Source: Piscicola geometra
Taxonomy: Eukaryota > Annelida > Clitellata > Hirudinida > Piscicolidae
Length of the DNA: 64,000 bases
Direction: 5' to 3'
Assembly: GCA_943735955.1 (NCBI GenBank)
Contig: OX030966.1
Span: 1,295,018 to 1,359,017 of the forward strand
The position numbers and the translations under genes were made by a program. The notes beneath the pieces are model-generated. The model was not told the origin of the DNA and did not search any database. It saw only the letters and a program-made list of their open reading frames with translations. Shown in pieces: positions 24,120-50,065 of this stretch (position 1 is its first letter; each line of letters starts with the position of its first letter).

Positions 24120-25946
24120 ATGGAAGATATAACATTCGACGTGAAAGAGTTGTACGTGCTGGAAGCGAGGAATGGAAGAAAGTTCGACTTTGTGCGCTTC
24201 TCGATTGCCGACATTAATGGCATTTCCCGGACTGTTGAAGTTTCTAGAAAGCACCTGGAGAGCTTTCTGGTAGAAGGAATTCCAAATTTTGCAGGTGAAC
24301 GATCTGAAATACTTAATGTACCCTTCGTATCAACTAAATAATCTTTATTATTAGGAAAAATACTCTTCTAATAACACTTTAATTCAATTAAAAGTTTAAA
24401 ACACCCTAATCTATCAGGTGAAGTAGCGACTGCACCCAACGGCAGTGTCCTGGTGTCGCAGGAGTTGAAGGAACTCAAGTATGGAAATGCCCTGCATGTC
24501 GCCTGCAGAGGCACCCTCCACAAATGCTCCTGGGTGGCACTCACACAGAAGAACAAAAATGGGAAAAAAAGTTTGGAAATATATTTGTCAATTTTAATTT
24601 AAGATATACTGAATATTCGTCTCTGTGCCGACCCTTTGGTTCAATATGGCTGATTACTTGCGGTCAGACCAAAAACGGAGTGTCATCCGTCTATACCTAG
24701 ATTTTTAAGCCTTCATATATTTTCTCAAGTTGTACTCATTTAAATTATTGATTTTTTTAAACATAATTTTAAAGTAAGGTTTGGAGTAAATTTGAACGTT
24801 TTTAGATCGATTTAATACACTTTTAAACTAAATCGGTACTACAATATCTTTTATAAGAAGTAATATCAACATGTTCTGCAGAAATAAAATTTTAATTTAA
24901 AACTACAATCGCATCAACTTCTCAAAACATTCATAGAGAAGTGGCTGGTGGGAGAAGTGCTTTGCGAGGTGAAGTGGCCTCTGCACTACAAGGGAGGCTC
25001 CTTCATGCAGGCGTGTCCCAGGCACGCTCTTAGGAGGCAACTGCACTCGCTCCAGAAGCTCGGATACCAGCTGCTGTCTGCCTACGAGATCGAGTTCACC
25101 GTCTTCGAGGCATCAAAAGAAGTCGAGGTGTTTAGTTGCCGCTTTGGAGCCCTGACGCAGACTCACGCCAAGTTTGAAAACTTTCTGTACAGCATCGACG
25201 TCTCTTTGGCGGAGGCAGACATTGATATCCAAGATATTAGAATTGAAGCTGGTCCGGGCAAGTTTGAGTTGGTGATGGCTCCAAAATATGGGATTGACTC
25301 GTGCGATAATGCCTTCACGATCAAGCAATGCGTCAAGGACGTCTGCAGACAGATGGGGTACGACTCGAGCTTCATGTGCTGTCCCTTGATCCTCTCCACT
25401 CCGCAAGCCGCCCACTTGAACCTCTCTCTCTGGACCGAGTCTCCCGATGGAACGCGCACAAACGCCTTCCTCGACGCCAGCCGTCCTGACCGCATGTCGA
25501 GCCTTCTGCGCCACTTCCTCGCAGGCCTCGTTCAGCACAGCAAAGCTCTTTGCGCCTTCTGGTGTCCCACTGTTAACTGCTACACAAGATTGAAAAGATT
25601 CATGTATGCACCTAGGTCTGACTGGGGCATTGACAATCGAAAGTCGACGTTTCGCGTGAAGAACGAAGGAAGCATGCCTCCCTACCTGGAGTGTCGCAAG
25701 CCATCGTCAGCGTGCAACCACTACCTGGTGAGCGCAGCCACTCTGGTCGCTGGCATCGACGGCATCCGCAAGCAGACGCCTTTGTTAGCGGCGAGAGAGA
25801 AGCTTTTGGAAGCAGACGAGAAGGAAGAAGAGGAAGAGGGAGGAGGAGGGGATGACTTGCTGCCCACGTCGCTGGAGGAGGCTCTTGAGGAGCTGGAGAA
25901 GGACGAGGTGTTGAAAGAGGGCTTGGGAGAAGTGCTCGTCAGGTAG
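24120..25946 (+). CDS. LGSN-like: Lengsin-like glutamine-synthetase-fold protein, copy a, truncated (445 aa)
   Basis: Exons 24120-24294, 24418-24570, 24937-25946; phases consistent. N terminus MEDITFDVKELYVLEARNG with ADINGISR; catalytic-domain landmarks YEIEF, IEAGPGKFELVMAPKYG, AAHLNLSLW, KALCAFWCPTVNCY, SDWGIDNRKSTFRV, YLECRKPSSACNHYLVSAA, AGIDGI. The pattern follows vertebrate lengsin, a class-I glutamine-synthetase relative with no demonstrated ligase activity. GS-type Glu residues in YEIEF and IEAGPGKFE are kept, but the second His of the GS M-H-x-H segment is Asn. A TAG at 25944-25946 replaces a Trp codon of copy b; 33 more homologous codons follow to TGA at 26046-26048. An acidic E/G-rich insert lies near residue 395. 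It may still work without its C-terminal helix, or be an early pseudogene. Confidence 0.85.
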
Positions 25947-26048
25947 TTCGTGCAGCTGAAGCGACAAGAAGTCGAAGCGTTCAAGTCGATGCAAGACAAA
26001 GAAGAAAAGATCAAGAAAGAAAGAGACTTGTACTTCGAGCTTATCTGA

Positions 26049-26832
26049 AATGCCTTCAAGTGAACTTTACATTTAGTTCACTTCCCGTTGAACATTAAAT
26101 CAGATTAGGCAAGATATTTGAGGTTTTAGTGTTATTGTCCCTTATAGAATACAGTGATTTTTTTAAATGTGTTATTTAATCATTTTGAACTATTCTTGTC
26201 AATGGAAATGTGAATTTTTCAACTATGTTAGTTTTTTCAATAAATTTTCCCTTGCGTCTATGAAAAAGTCTTAATGCCTCAGAACTACAAGTGATGAAAG
26301 ACCTCGAATACGACTTTTGAGAAAATTTAATAAAAACTGTAAAAAATATTTAAACAGAGATACTAAATCTATTTAATGATCAAATCAGGGTGTTCTTAAA
26401 AGTATTTATAAACTTTGTTTACGTTTAACATCCATAATTTTTTAATTGTATTATTATTTGAAAAGTAGTTATCTTTTCATTTATTGACTTTTAAGTTTGT
26501 TTCATTGAATTAACATATTGATTGGTTTGACAGCTTGGACAGTTTCAATAAAATAAAATTAAAGAATGAGTATTTTTGTAATGATCTTAAAGTCTAAAGG
26601 TCAGTCATCAGTAACAGTTGAGAAAATGGAAAATCGAAAAAAAATGTTTATAGAATTATTGATAGCAGATTGTAAAAAATAGATTAAAAACAAGTTGAAG
26701 TTTTGGCAAATAAACATTGATGGCTTCTGCTGTATAGGTTATACATCCCATTTTTTTAAAAAGAGTGGTTTGAATATTTCAAAATAGATCTTCAAAACTA
26801 AGTTAAAAGTAATTAAAATAATAAACCAGTCT
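26049..26832. other. Intergenic spacer between the lengsin-like copies
   Basis: AT-rich; AATAAA-type signals near 26238 could serve copy a. Not detectably similar to the region upstream of copy a, so the duplication did not leave a long repeat outside the genes. Confidence 0.5.
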
Positions 26833-28444
26833 ATGAACTGCCAGATAGACATGGATGACATTAAATTCGACTTGAAGGAATTGTACGCGCTGGAAGCGAG
26901 GAATGGAAGGGAGTTCGACTACGTGCGCTTGTCGATGGCTGACATTAACGGCATTTCTCGCACGAATGCCGTTTCGAGAAAGCATCTGGAGGGTTATCTG
27001 GAGGAAGAATTCGCTAACTTCGTCGGTGAGTCAGTTATGCATTTTCTCGTCATCGGATAAGATTATGTATTGGACGGATGATGTTAGAGGTCAAACTGAA
27101 TGTTCCGTTCTCAGGCCGAGTAGCGACTGCACCCAACGGCAGTGTCCTGGTGTCGCAGGAGTTGAAGGAACTCAAGTATGGAAATGCCCTGCATGTCGCC
27201 TGCAGAGGCACCCTCCACAACTGCTCCTGGGTGGCACTCACACAGAAGGACAATAGCCACGAAAAAGGTTTAAAGTTATTAATATTCACGTTTTAATGTC
27301 CACACCAGCAATATTGCAAACAAACACCTCAGCGAAGTGGCTGGTGGGAGAAGTGCTTTGCGAGGTGAAGTGGCCTCTGCACTACAAGGGAGGCTCCTTC
27401 ATGCAGGCGTGTCCCAGGCACGCTCTTAGGAGGCAACTGCACTCGCTCCAGAAGCTCGGATACCAGCTGCTGTCCGCCTACGAGATCGAGTTCAGTCTCC
27501 TCGACAGCACCACTCTAGAACCAGTTTGTCAACGCGAATACACGTCATTGACTAGAACAATGGCTGAGTTCAATGACTTTCTGTATACGCTGAACGAAAG
27601 CGCTGCAAATGCCAATGTGGATGTTCCGATGATGCGAGTGGGAGGCGGCAAAAGCAGCTTCGAGCTGACGATGGCTCCCAAACACGGCATGGAAACCTCC
27701 GATGGCGCCTTCATTCTCAGAGAAATCGTCAAAGAAGTGGCCAGCTCTTCCGACCTCCACGCCACCTTCATGAGCTGCCCTTCTCGGCAAATGAAGCCTC
27801 AAGCCGCCCATCTGAACCTCTCTCTCTGGACCGAGTCTCCCGATGGAACGCGCACAAACGCCTTCCTCGACGCCAGCCGTCCTGACCGCATGTCGAGCCT
27901 TCTGCGCCACTTCCTCGCAGGCCTCGTTCAGCACAGCAAAGCTCTTTGCGCCTTCTGGTGTCCCACTGTTAACTGCTATAGAAGATTCAAAAAATCGAAA
28001 TATCTTTCTACGTCGGACTGGGACATTGACAATCGAAAGTCGACGTTTCGCGCGAAGAACGAAGGAAGCATGCCTCCCTACCTGGAGTGTCGCAAGCCAT
28101 CGTCAGCGTGCAACCACTACCTGGTGAGCGCAGCCACTCTGGTCGCTGGCATCGACGGCATCCGCAAGCAGACGCCTTTGCCAGCGGCGAGAGAGAAGCT
28201 CTTGGAAGCAGACGAGAAGGAAGAAGAGGAAGAGGGAGGAGGAGGGGATGACTTGCTGCCCACGTCGCTGGAGGAGGCTCTTGAGGAGCTGGAGAAGGAC
28301 GAGGTGTTGAAAGAGGGCTTGGGAGAAGTGCTCGTCAGGTGGTTCGTGCAGCTGAAACGAGAGAAAGAGATCGATTTCTTGAGGGAGTTTGAAGGAGAAG
28401 AGCTCTTCCAAAACGAAAGAGATCTCTATGTGCATTTCCTATAG
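26833..28444 (+). CDS. LGSN-like: Lengsin-like glutamine-synthetase-fold protein, copy b (485 aa)
   Basis: Exons 26833-27025, 27115-27267, 27333-28444, the same architecture as copy a; exon 2 is 153 nt in both. ATG 26833 (MNCQIDMDDI) is first in frame; an internal ATG at 26851 aligns with the copy a start, so either may be used. Landmarks: ADINGISR, YEIEF, SSFELTMAPKHG, AAHLNLSLW, DIDNRKSTFRAKNEG, YLECRKPSSACNHYL, and C terminus ERDLYVHFL, as in full-length lengsins. The GS-conserved Glu before the GPG loop (IEA in copy a) is replaced (MRVGGGKSS), so ligase activity is unlikely. Large parts of exons 2 and 3 are almost identical to copy a while the centre of exon 3 differs strongly. It lies 0.8 kb downstream of copy a's tail. 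Confidence 0.9.
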
Positions 28445-30603
28445 AAACTTTACAATTAAACGCTCTCTAGAAAATTTTTAAGCTGTTAATGGTGTTTTAT
28501 TTTGCCTTATAATTTATAAATTAAGTTTTTGGTAATTAATTTTTTTATCAATCAATAATTTTGCCTTTCATAAGATCAAAAAGCACTCGCTTTCACAATT
28601 TATAAAGATCTCTATAGGAATTAAGAATTTTCTCATTCGAATTCATACTATTCGCAAAGAATTGAAAAATTTTAATAATAATAAAATACATTTTTTAGAT
28701 TGACTCTTGCAGTTTGTCACGATTCATATTAAACCAGGAATTTAAATACATAATATTAATGATATTTGCCGTAAATATCATCATTTAAAAAAATTTATAA
28801 ATGACATTGCTTTTTATTAATACATTTTAAAAATTATTATCGATAATGACTCAGAAAGTAAACTCGCAAGATTGAATGTTCAAATAGGCTCGTATAAAAG
28901 ATAATCAAATGAGTTTTCATATACCAAATAGTGAATGAATAAGTTCCAAATCGAATTTCGAAAATATAAATTAGTAACAATTTATAAGTACTACTAGTAG
29001 TAGTATTAGTACTCACATTTAGTAGATAATAATGAAATTACAGACACTTGACAAAAGACTACAAATAAAACAAGATTTAAAATATTTCCTATTTCGACAT
29101 AAATCATTTAAAAATTCAAATTCAAAATGTACAATTTATAGTAATAGGACTTTAACGATGGACCTGCAAGCAACATAACTACAAGTGCATTAACGTCTAA
29201 GTGACCCAGAAAGTATACATGCCAGGTAAGGGAAAACATTACTGTTCATCCACAAATAAATTGTTTGGTGTGTGTATGTTTATGGTTGGATAAATTTAAA
29301 AGTGGATGAGTAGATGGACCAGTATGGATGAGTGGATGGATCCGTGATGGATGCATGGATGAACGAATTTTTTATTTTGTATTGCTTGTACATACAACTT
29401 AAACATTTGAGCATAAAGATATGATATCTGTCTGTGTGTGTGTGTGTATGTGTGTGTGTGTGGAAAGAGGTTTCAGAAGGGAAATCTGATATGCCTTGGT
29501 GAAGGGTGCATTGAAACTTCAGAATTAAACTTTATTTCTGCATTCAAAACCACTGATTAGTCATAAAAATGAATATTACACAAAATTTAATTTAAATATT
29601 AAATTATGATGAAATATTTATATATATAATATTTGTTTAATTAATAATAGTTTAATTAAAATATATTTAATTAATATCTAAATTGGCATGAGATGTGGCG
29701 TTGTGATAATGTGTTAGAAGGCATTGAGGCAACAAGGACATGAGACAAAAGGGACCTTAATCGCTACGAACCCATTTCAGGGCATATGAAACAAATACGA
29801 TTTGAAATACTCTTTAAATTGATAAAAATCTCCTTTAAATGAGTTAACCATCTACATGTGTTTCTAATGAGAACCTTCAAAAAGGCATAAAAATGCATTA
29901 AAATGTACAGCATGCATCATAGCGAATCAGGATTGATGCTACAAAGACCTGCTTGAGCCCTATGATAATAATAAGCAAAGGCGTTGTATGAAGATAAGGC
30001 CCAAGACTCGAATATGATATTAGCCCATTTGTCATATTCTTTATCGCTTATAAAACATTGAAATAATAAATTTTAAAATATTATGTTAAGGGTTTTGTTA
30101 TACTTGTGTTATCTTAAAGATATTTTTTCCTTCATTTCCTTATTTATAACCATGATAGAGCCTTCATTTATTGAAGTTTTGCACTCACAAATACTAAACG
30201 TTTAATAAATCGTAATTTAATTGGAAATTACCATTAGTAGTATATTATTTTTTTAAATTGTAGAAAAAAATTTCTATTAGTAAATACTTGTTTAAAAATA
30301 ATAGAAGCGAAATAATTTAATGGAAATAAAATCATTGTTAACCTGATAAACTATGAAAAAGTGAACTCAAAAATACGAACAATTAAATAAAATTGCAAAT
30401 GATTATAAATCAATATGAATCTCTTGATATAACATTGAAACAGTTTTAAAGGAAAAAATTATGAAACAGTGAATCTTTTAAAAAACATAAAAAACATATA
30501 AAAATATTCATTTCAAAAACAATAAAAACGGCACATTAAATAATTGTATGATTATGGATGATCAAAGCGTTGAACAAATTATTATGTATGCATGTTTTCG
30601 TTG

Positions 30604-30647
30604 TAGAAGAAGGAGTAGTAGTAGTACTTGTTGTTGTAGTGGTAGTG

Positions 30648-30726
<79 letters not shown>

Positions 30727-30738
30727 GAGTAGTAGTAG

Positions 30739-30792
<54 letters not shown>

Positions 30793-30835
30793 GAGTAGTA
30801 GTAATAGTAGTAGTAGTAGAAGTAGTAGTATTAGT
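30604..30835. repeat. (TAG)n / (CTA)n trinucleotide microsatellite
   Basis: Mostly pure tag units with interruptions (ggag, taatag). Poly-Thr, poly-Ser and poly-Val open frames here are artefacts; unlike the similar tract at 33985-34113 there is no coding context. Confidence 0.93.
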
Positions 30836-31068
30836 TGTATTAGAAATAGTTATACTGCTATGAAGATAAATACAATACAATTTATCGAATATTTTGTATG
30901 TTTTAATACTTAAACGACCCTAAAAAGTCATAAACTGATTTGTATGCGTAAGACCACTTTCTTAGACATGCTGTTGCTTACTTTAAAATGGTTTATTGAG
31001 GCGTCACCCATGGCCACAAACACTCCACTCCTCTTGACACACCTACAAACCTACATAACACACAAACC

Positions 31069-31330
31069 CACAAATTTTCACACACACATATACATAGACA
31101 AACCTCCCAACACACACACACATATACATAGACAAACCTCCCAACACACACACACACATATACATAGACAGACCTCCCAACACACACACACATATACATA
31201 GACAAACCTCCCAACACACACACACATATACATAGACAAACCTCCCAACACACACACACATATACATAGACAAACCTCCCAACACACACACACATATACA
31301 TAGACAAACCTCCCAACACACACACACACA
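31069..31330. repeat. 34-bp minisatellite, about 7 copies
   Basis: Unit: cctcccaa, then (CA)n, then tatacatagacaaa; spacing between successive cctccc is 34-36 bp because the CA run varies. It is followed directly by an almost pure C/T tract. Confidence 0.92.
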
Positions 31331-31339
31331 ACCATCTTC

Positions 31340-31555
31340 CCAACCCGCCCTCATAACTCCCCCCCTCTCCCCCCTCCCCTGACCACCTCCCTTGCCTCCT
31401 TCCCCCCCTCTCCCCCCTCCCCTGACCACCTCCCTTGCCTCCTTCTCCCACTCCCCCCTTCCCCTGACCACCTCCCTTGCCTCCTTCTCCCACTCTCCCC
31501 TCCTTTCTCACTCCCCCCTTCCCCTTCTCTCCCCCCCTCTCCCCCCTCCCCAGAC
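31340..31555. repeat. Pyrimidine-rich (CCCCTCC/CCCTTGCCTCC) tract
   Basis: About 200 bp of nearly uninterrupted C and T on the plus strand, with a repeat of about 45 bp (cctgaccacctcccttgcct recurs three times). It lies immediately 3' of the CAS gene stop. Confidence 0.9.
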
Positions 31556-31563
31556 CATCATCA

Positions 31564-42747
<11,184 letters not shown>

Positions 42748-43157
42748 TTTAGTTATTATAAAAGCTAAATTGGTTAAATTATTCTTTTCATTCAATATTT
42801 TGAAAGCTGCCGTAGAGAGCACAAAATAATGGACTCGCAGGGTAACCCTAGTATTTGGCTTAAATAATCCAGATGTATATAAGAATTTAATAATTTACTA
42901 TTAATTTTAATTTTTAATTTTTAAAAAATAATTAGGCTAATACATTAAAAAAAATATATAATAAAAAAAAGAAAACTATTTTTACAAAGTGAATTCACAT
43001 TTAGATTCTATCAATTTAAATAAAAAAGTGAACTTTGTTCCAATTTATGTAATCAAAACTAGTTTGAAAACCTTGAAATTAAAGGCTTAAACTAAAAAAC
43101 TCTAATTTTAATTTTCTCATTTTTATAAAATATATATTCATATTTACATCAGTTTAA
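42748..43157. promoter_or_regulatory. Divergent CAS-NDOR1 intergenic region
   Basis: About 410 bp lie between the CAS ATG candidate and the NDOR1 ATG, on opposite strands. The AT-rich sequence includes TATAAAAT-like runs near 43125. A shared bidirectional promoter is plausible but no defined element was identified. Confidence 0.35.
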
Positions 43158-47727
<4,570 letters not shown>

Positions 47728-48169
47728 ATTTGCGGGAGATGAGAAGGATGGAGGGGAGAGGAGATCTGAAAGGTGGAATTAATTTTTGGAGAGGGAGGGT
47801 AGAGGGTGAATTAAAAAGTAGAATAAGTTCGGAAGAGAGATGAATTTACTTGAGAGAAGGAAAGGGTGACATTTTTTTGAAAGTTGACTTTTAATTGCTG
47901 TACTATGAATACATATATAAAAGTGGTTGTATAACGAATATAGATTTTGACTTAGAAAGCTGTGTGGTTTTTCAAAAAGTTCTTTCTATGATAAAATTAT
48001 TTTAAACTTTCCATTAATTCGTCATTCAAAAATGAAAACATCAATAAAAACAATGAAAAATTCAAAAAATAAAATGATTTAATAAAAATAAAAAACAGAA
48101 AGTCTTTAAATAACTACTTAGAATTTGGTAAAAATATTAAAAACAGCTCTTTAATTATTATTTTTTCAA

Positions 48170-49489
48170 ATGGAAAAACTTCAAACAAGCGAAACCTATG
48201 ATGGCGAAGATGGAAAAGATTATTTGTCGACTAATGTTGCTAACAAACCATCACCTAGAGTAGTGGAAAGTTACAAGAAAAATGAAACTGAAGTGGGTGA
48301 TGGGAAAGTGTTTGTTAGTTGTTTTGGCAGTTTTTCTGAAGAAGAATTGTGCGTTGGAAAGATGGGGATTGTGGAAGAGGTGTGGAGTGTTTCGGATATA
48401 AGTGGAGAAAATAATATTTTTGGTAGGAAACTTAAAAAGAGAGATGATGAAGATGATGAAGATGTTGAGGAATGGGTGGATGAGGTGATGGAAAATTATG
48501 GTGAATATGATGGGAAAGAATATATTTTGAAAAAATATGAAAATTCAAGGCGAATTCTGGAATTATCTCAAAGTATTACAATTGTTCGAAACCAACTTTA
48601 CAGCGATGAAATCGATCGAAAAAGAAAAAGATTCCAACCGAGAAATCTACAAAAAAGTATCTTCAATAAAAAAAGACAAAATGATGTTCCAACAAGCGTC
48701 TTTCATGAAGTATCTATTTCAAGTTTCAAAGATTTTGATGAAAAATATAAGTACTCAAAAGATGGAGCTGTAAGGGAAAGTTGGATCAGTAGTCTGGAAA
48801 AAGTGTGCGATTCAGCTTTGAGCATCGATAATTCTTCAGAAATTATAAACCGCAGCGAGTATTCAGGTTGTTTAACTAAAAATGTTGGAAAAGAGTTCGA
48901 TGGTTTAAACTCTACATTAAGAATGGTGTACGGTTCAATGAAGGTTTGTGAGGGGTATGGCAACTGTAAAGACCCTCCTATGGAAACGATTGACTTGGAT
49001 GAAGGAACGAGCGATTGTGAGGTTGCTGAAACTGCAGCGAAAAATAATTGTTGGTTGAGGGGAGATTTGGATGAGTTTGAAGTGGATTTGCTGGAAAAGG
49101 AAAGTGTTCTTCGCAAGGAAAAAGAGAATTTTATTAAAGAGAGGGATGGAGAAAATAGAGGGAGTTGTAAGATTGGAATTAAGCATGCAATATCGTCTAT
49201 TGGAAGTTTAGAAAATATTGACTTGACTGTAAATCATGAAAAAGCTTCACTAGAAGACCAGCCTCCCACAGAAGAAAAACTTAACACCAAAGCAGAAAGT
49301 GAGAACGAAAAAATATTTTTTCAAAGAAAAGTAAATTTTTGTTTAGTTTCGAAAATACTGGCGTTGTATCTGAGAATAAAGGTTCTCCTGGGAGAGGTGC
49401 TGATGGAAAGTGTGTCTGGAAAGAAAAGTCGGGAAGATGAGCGAAGAAAAGCCCTACAGTTTCTGAAGCAGTTGCTTAAACGTTGGTGA
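48170..49489 (+). CDS. Unrecognised single-exon gene, 439 aa
   Basis: ATG 48170, TGA ends at 49489; AATAAA at 49524 could be its poly(A) signal. Acidic, Ser/Lys/Glu-rich, with an E/D block (KKRDDEDDEDVEEW), a basic stretch RKRKRFQPRNLQKS (a possible nuclear signal), and a hydrophobic then basic C terminus (LYLRIKVLLGEVLMES, ALQFLKQLLKRW). Codon structure and the lack of simple repeats argue that it is real. No known domain was recognised. It starts 443 bp after the NDOR1 stop, on the same strand, as a separate gene. Confidence 0.7.
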   Translation: MEKLQTSETYDGEDGKDYLSTNVANKPSPRVVESYKKNETEVGDGKVFVSCFGSFSEEELCVGKMGIVEEVWSVSDISGENNIFGRKLKKRDDEDDEDVEEWVDEVMENYGEYDGKEYILKKYENSRRILELSQSITIVRNQLYSDEIDRKRKRFQPRNLQKSIFNKKRQNDVPTSVFHEVSISSFKDFDEKYKYSKDGAVRESWISSLEKVCDSALSIDNSSEIINRSEYSGCLTKNVGKEFDGLNSTLRMVYGSMKVCEGYGNCKDPPMETIDLDEGTSDCEVAETAAKNNCWLRGDLDEFEVDLLEKESVLRKEKENFIKERDGENRGSCKIGIKHAISSIGSLENIDLTVNHEKASLEDQPPTEEKLNTKAESENEKIFFQRKVNFCLVSKILALYLRIKVLLGEVLMESVSGKKSREDERRKALQFLKQLLKRW

Positions 49490-50065
49490 AATCTTAAATA
49501 TTTGTTTAAAAAAATTATTTGGGAATAAAGATAGTTTTTAACTTTAAATAGTATGAAAATCATTTGAATTAATGAATTTTTATTTTATTCAAATGAAAAT
49601 TAAAAACGAAAAAATTCTACAGAAACGTTGAGGGAGAAAGTGGGACAATAATCTGCCTAATTATAATTATTTTTATCGACTATAAATTCTTTATTAAATT
49701 ATCGTTTATTTAATGACGTGAACTGTAATAAAAAATAATAACAAATTTTTAAACATTAAAAAATAAAACAATATAAATTGAGATTATTTATTATTTAAAA
49801 AATGTCTAAAACCCCGAATAGAGGACAGGCTTTCAGAGCAGGAAATGACAATCGTAATTACAATCAATTACTTCAAATAACTTAATAGAATTTTCTATGC
49901 CACATGCATGCACTTCTAAAAATTATTTTAATTGTTTTTAACTCGACCAATCTTTCTTATAGAAATTTAAAAGATATATAAACATTTAGAAAACTAAGCT
50001 GATATGATACGACAATCCAATACACTTCAACCCTTTCCCAAACAGCAAATTTAGCACTAGCCAAA

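Larger units (their letters stand above)
28445..31563. other. Intergenic region with simple repeats
   Basis: AT-rich up to about 29250, then TG-rich and degenerate GGAT DNA (29260-29465), the (TAG)n tract at 30604-30835, a 34-bp minisatellite and a pyrimidine tract. No gene seen. Confidence 0.5.

Noticed and set aside
30536..30913. Poly-Thr/Ser/Val open frames
   Set aside because: Pure trinucleotide repeat with no coding context on either side, unlike the CAS tract.
31069..31330. CRISPR-like regular spacing of a repeated unit
   Set aside because: Units are adjacent without unique spacers, the host is an animal, and spacing varies through the CA run; it is a minisatellite.
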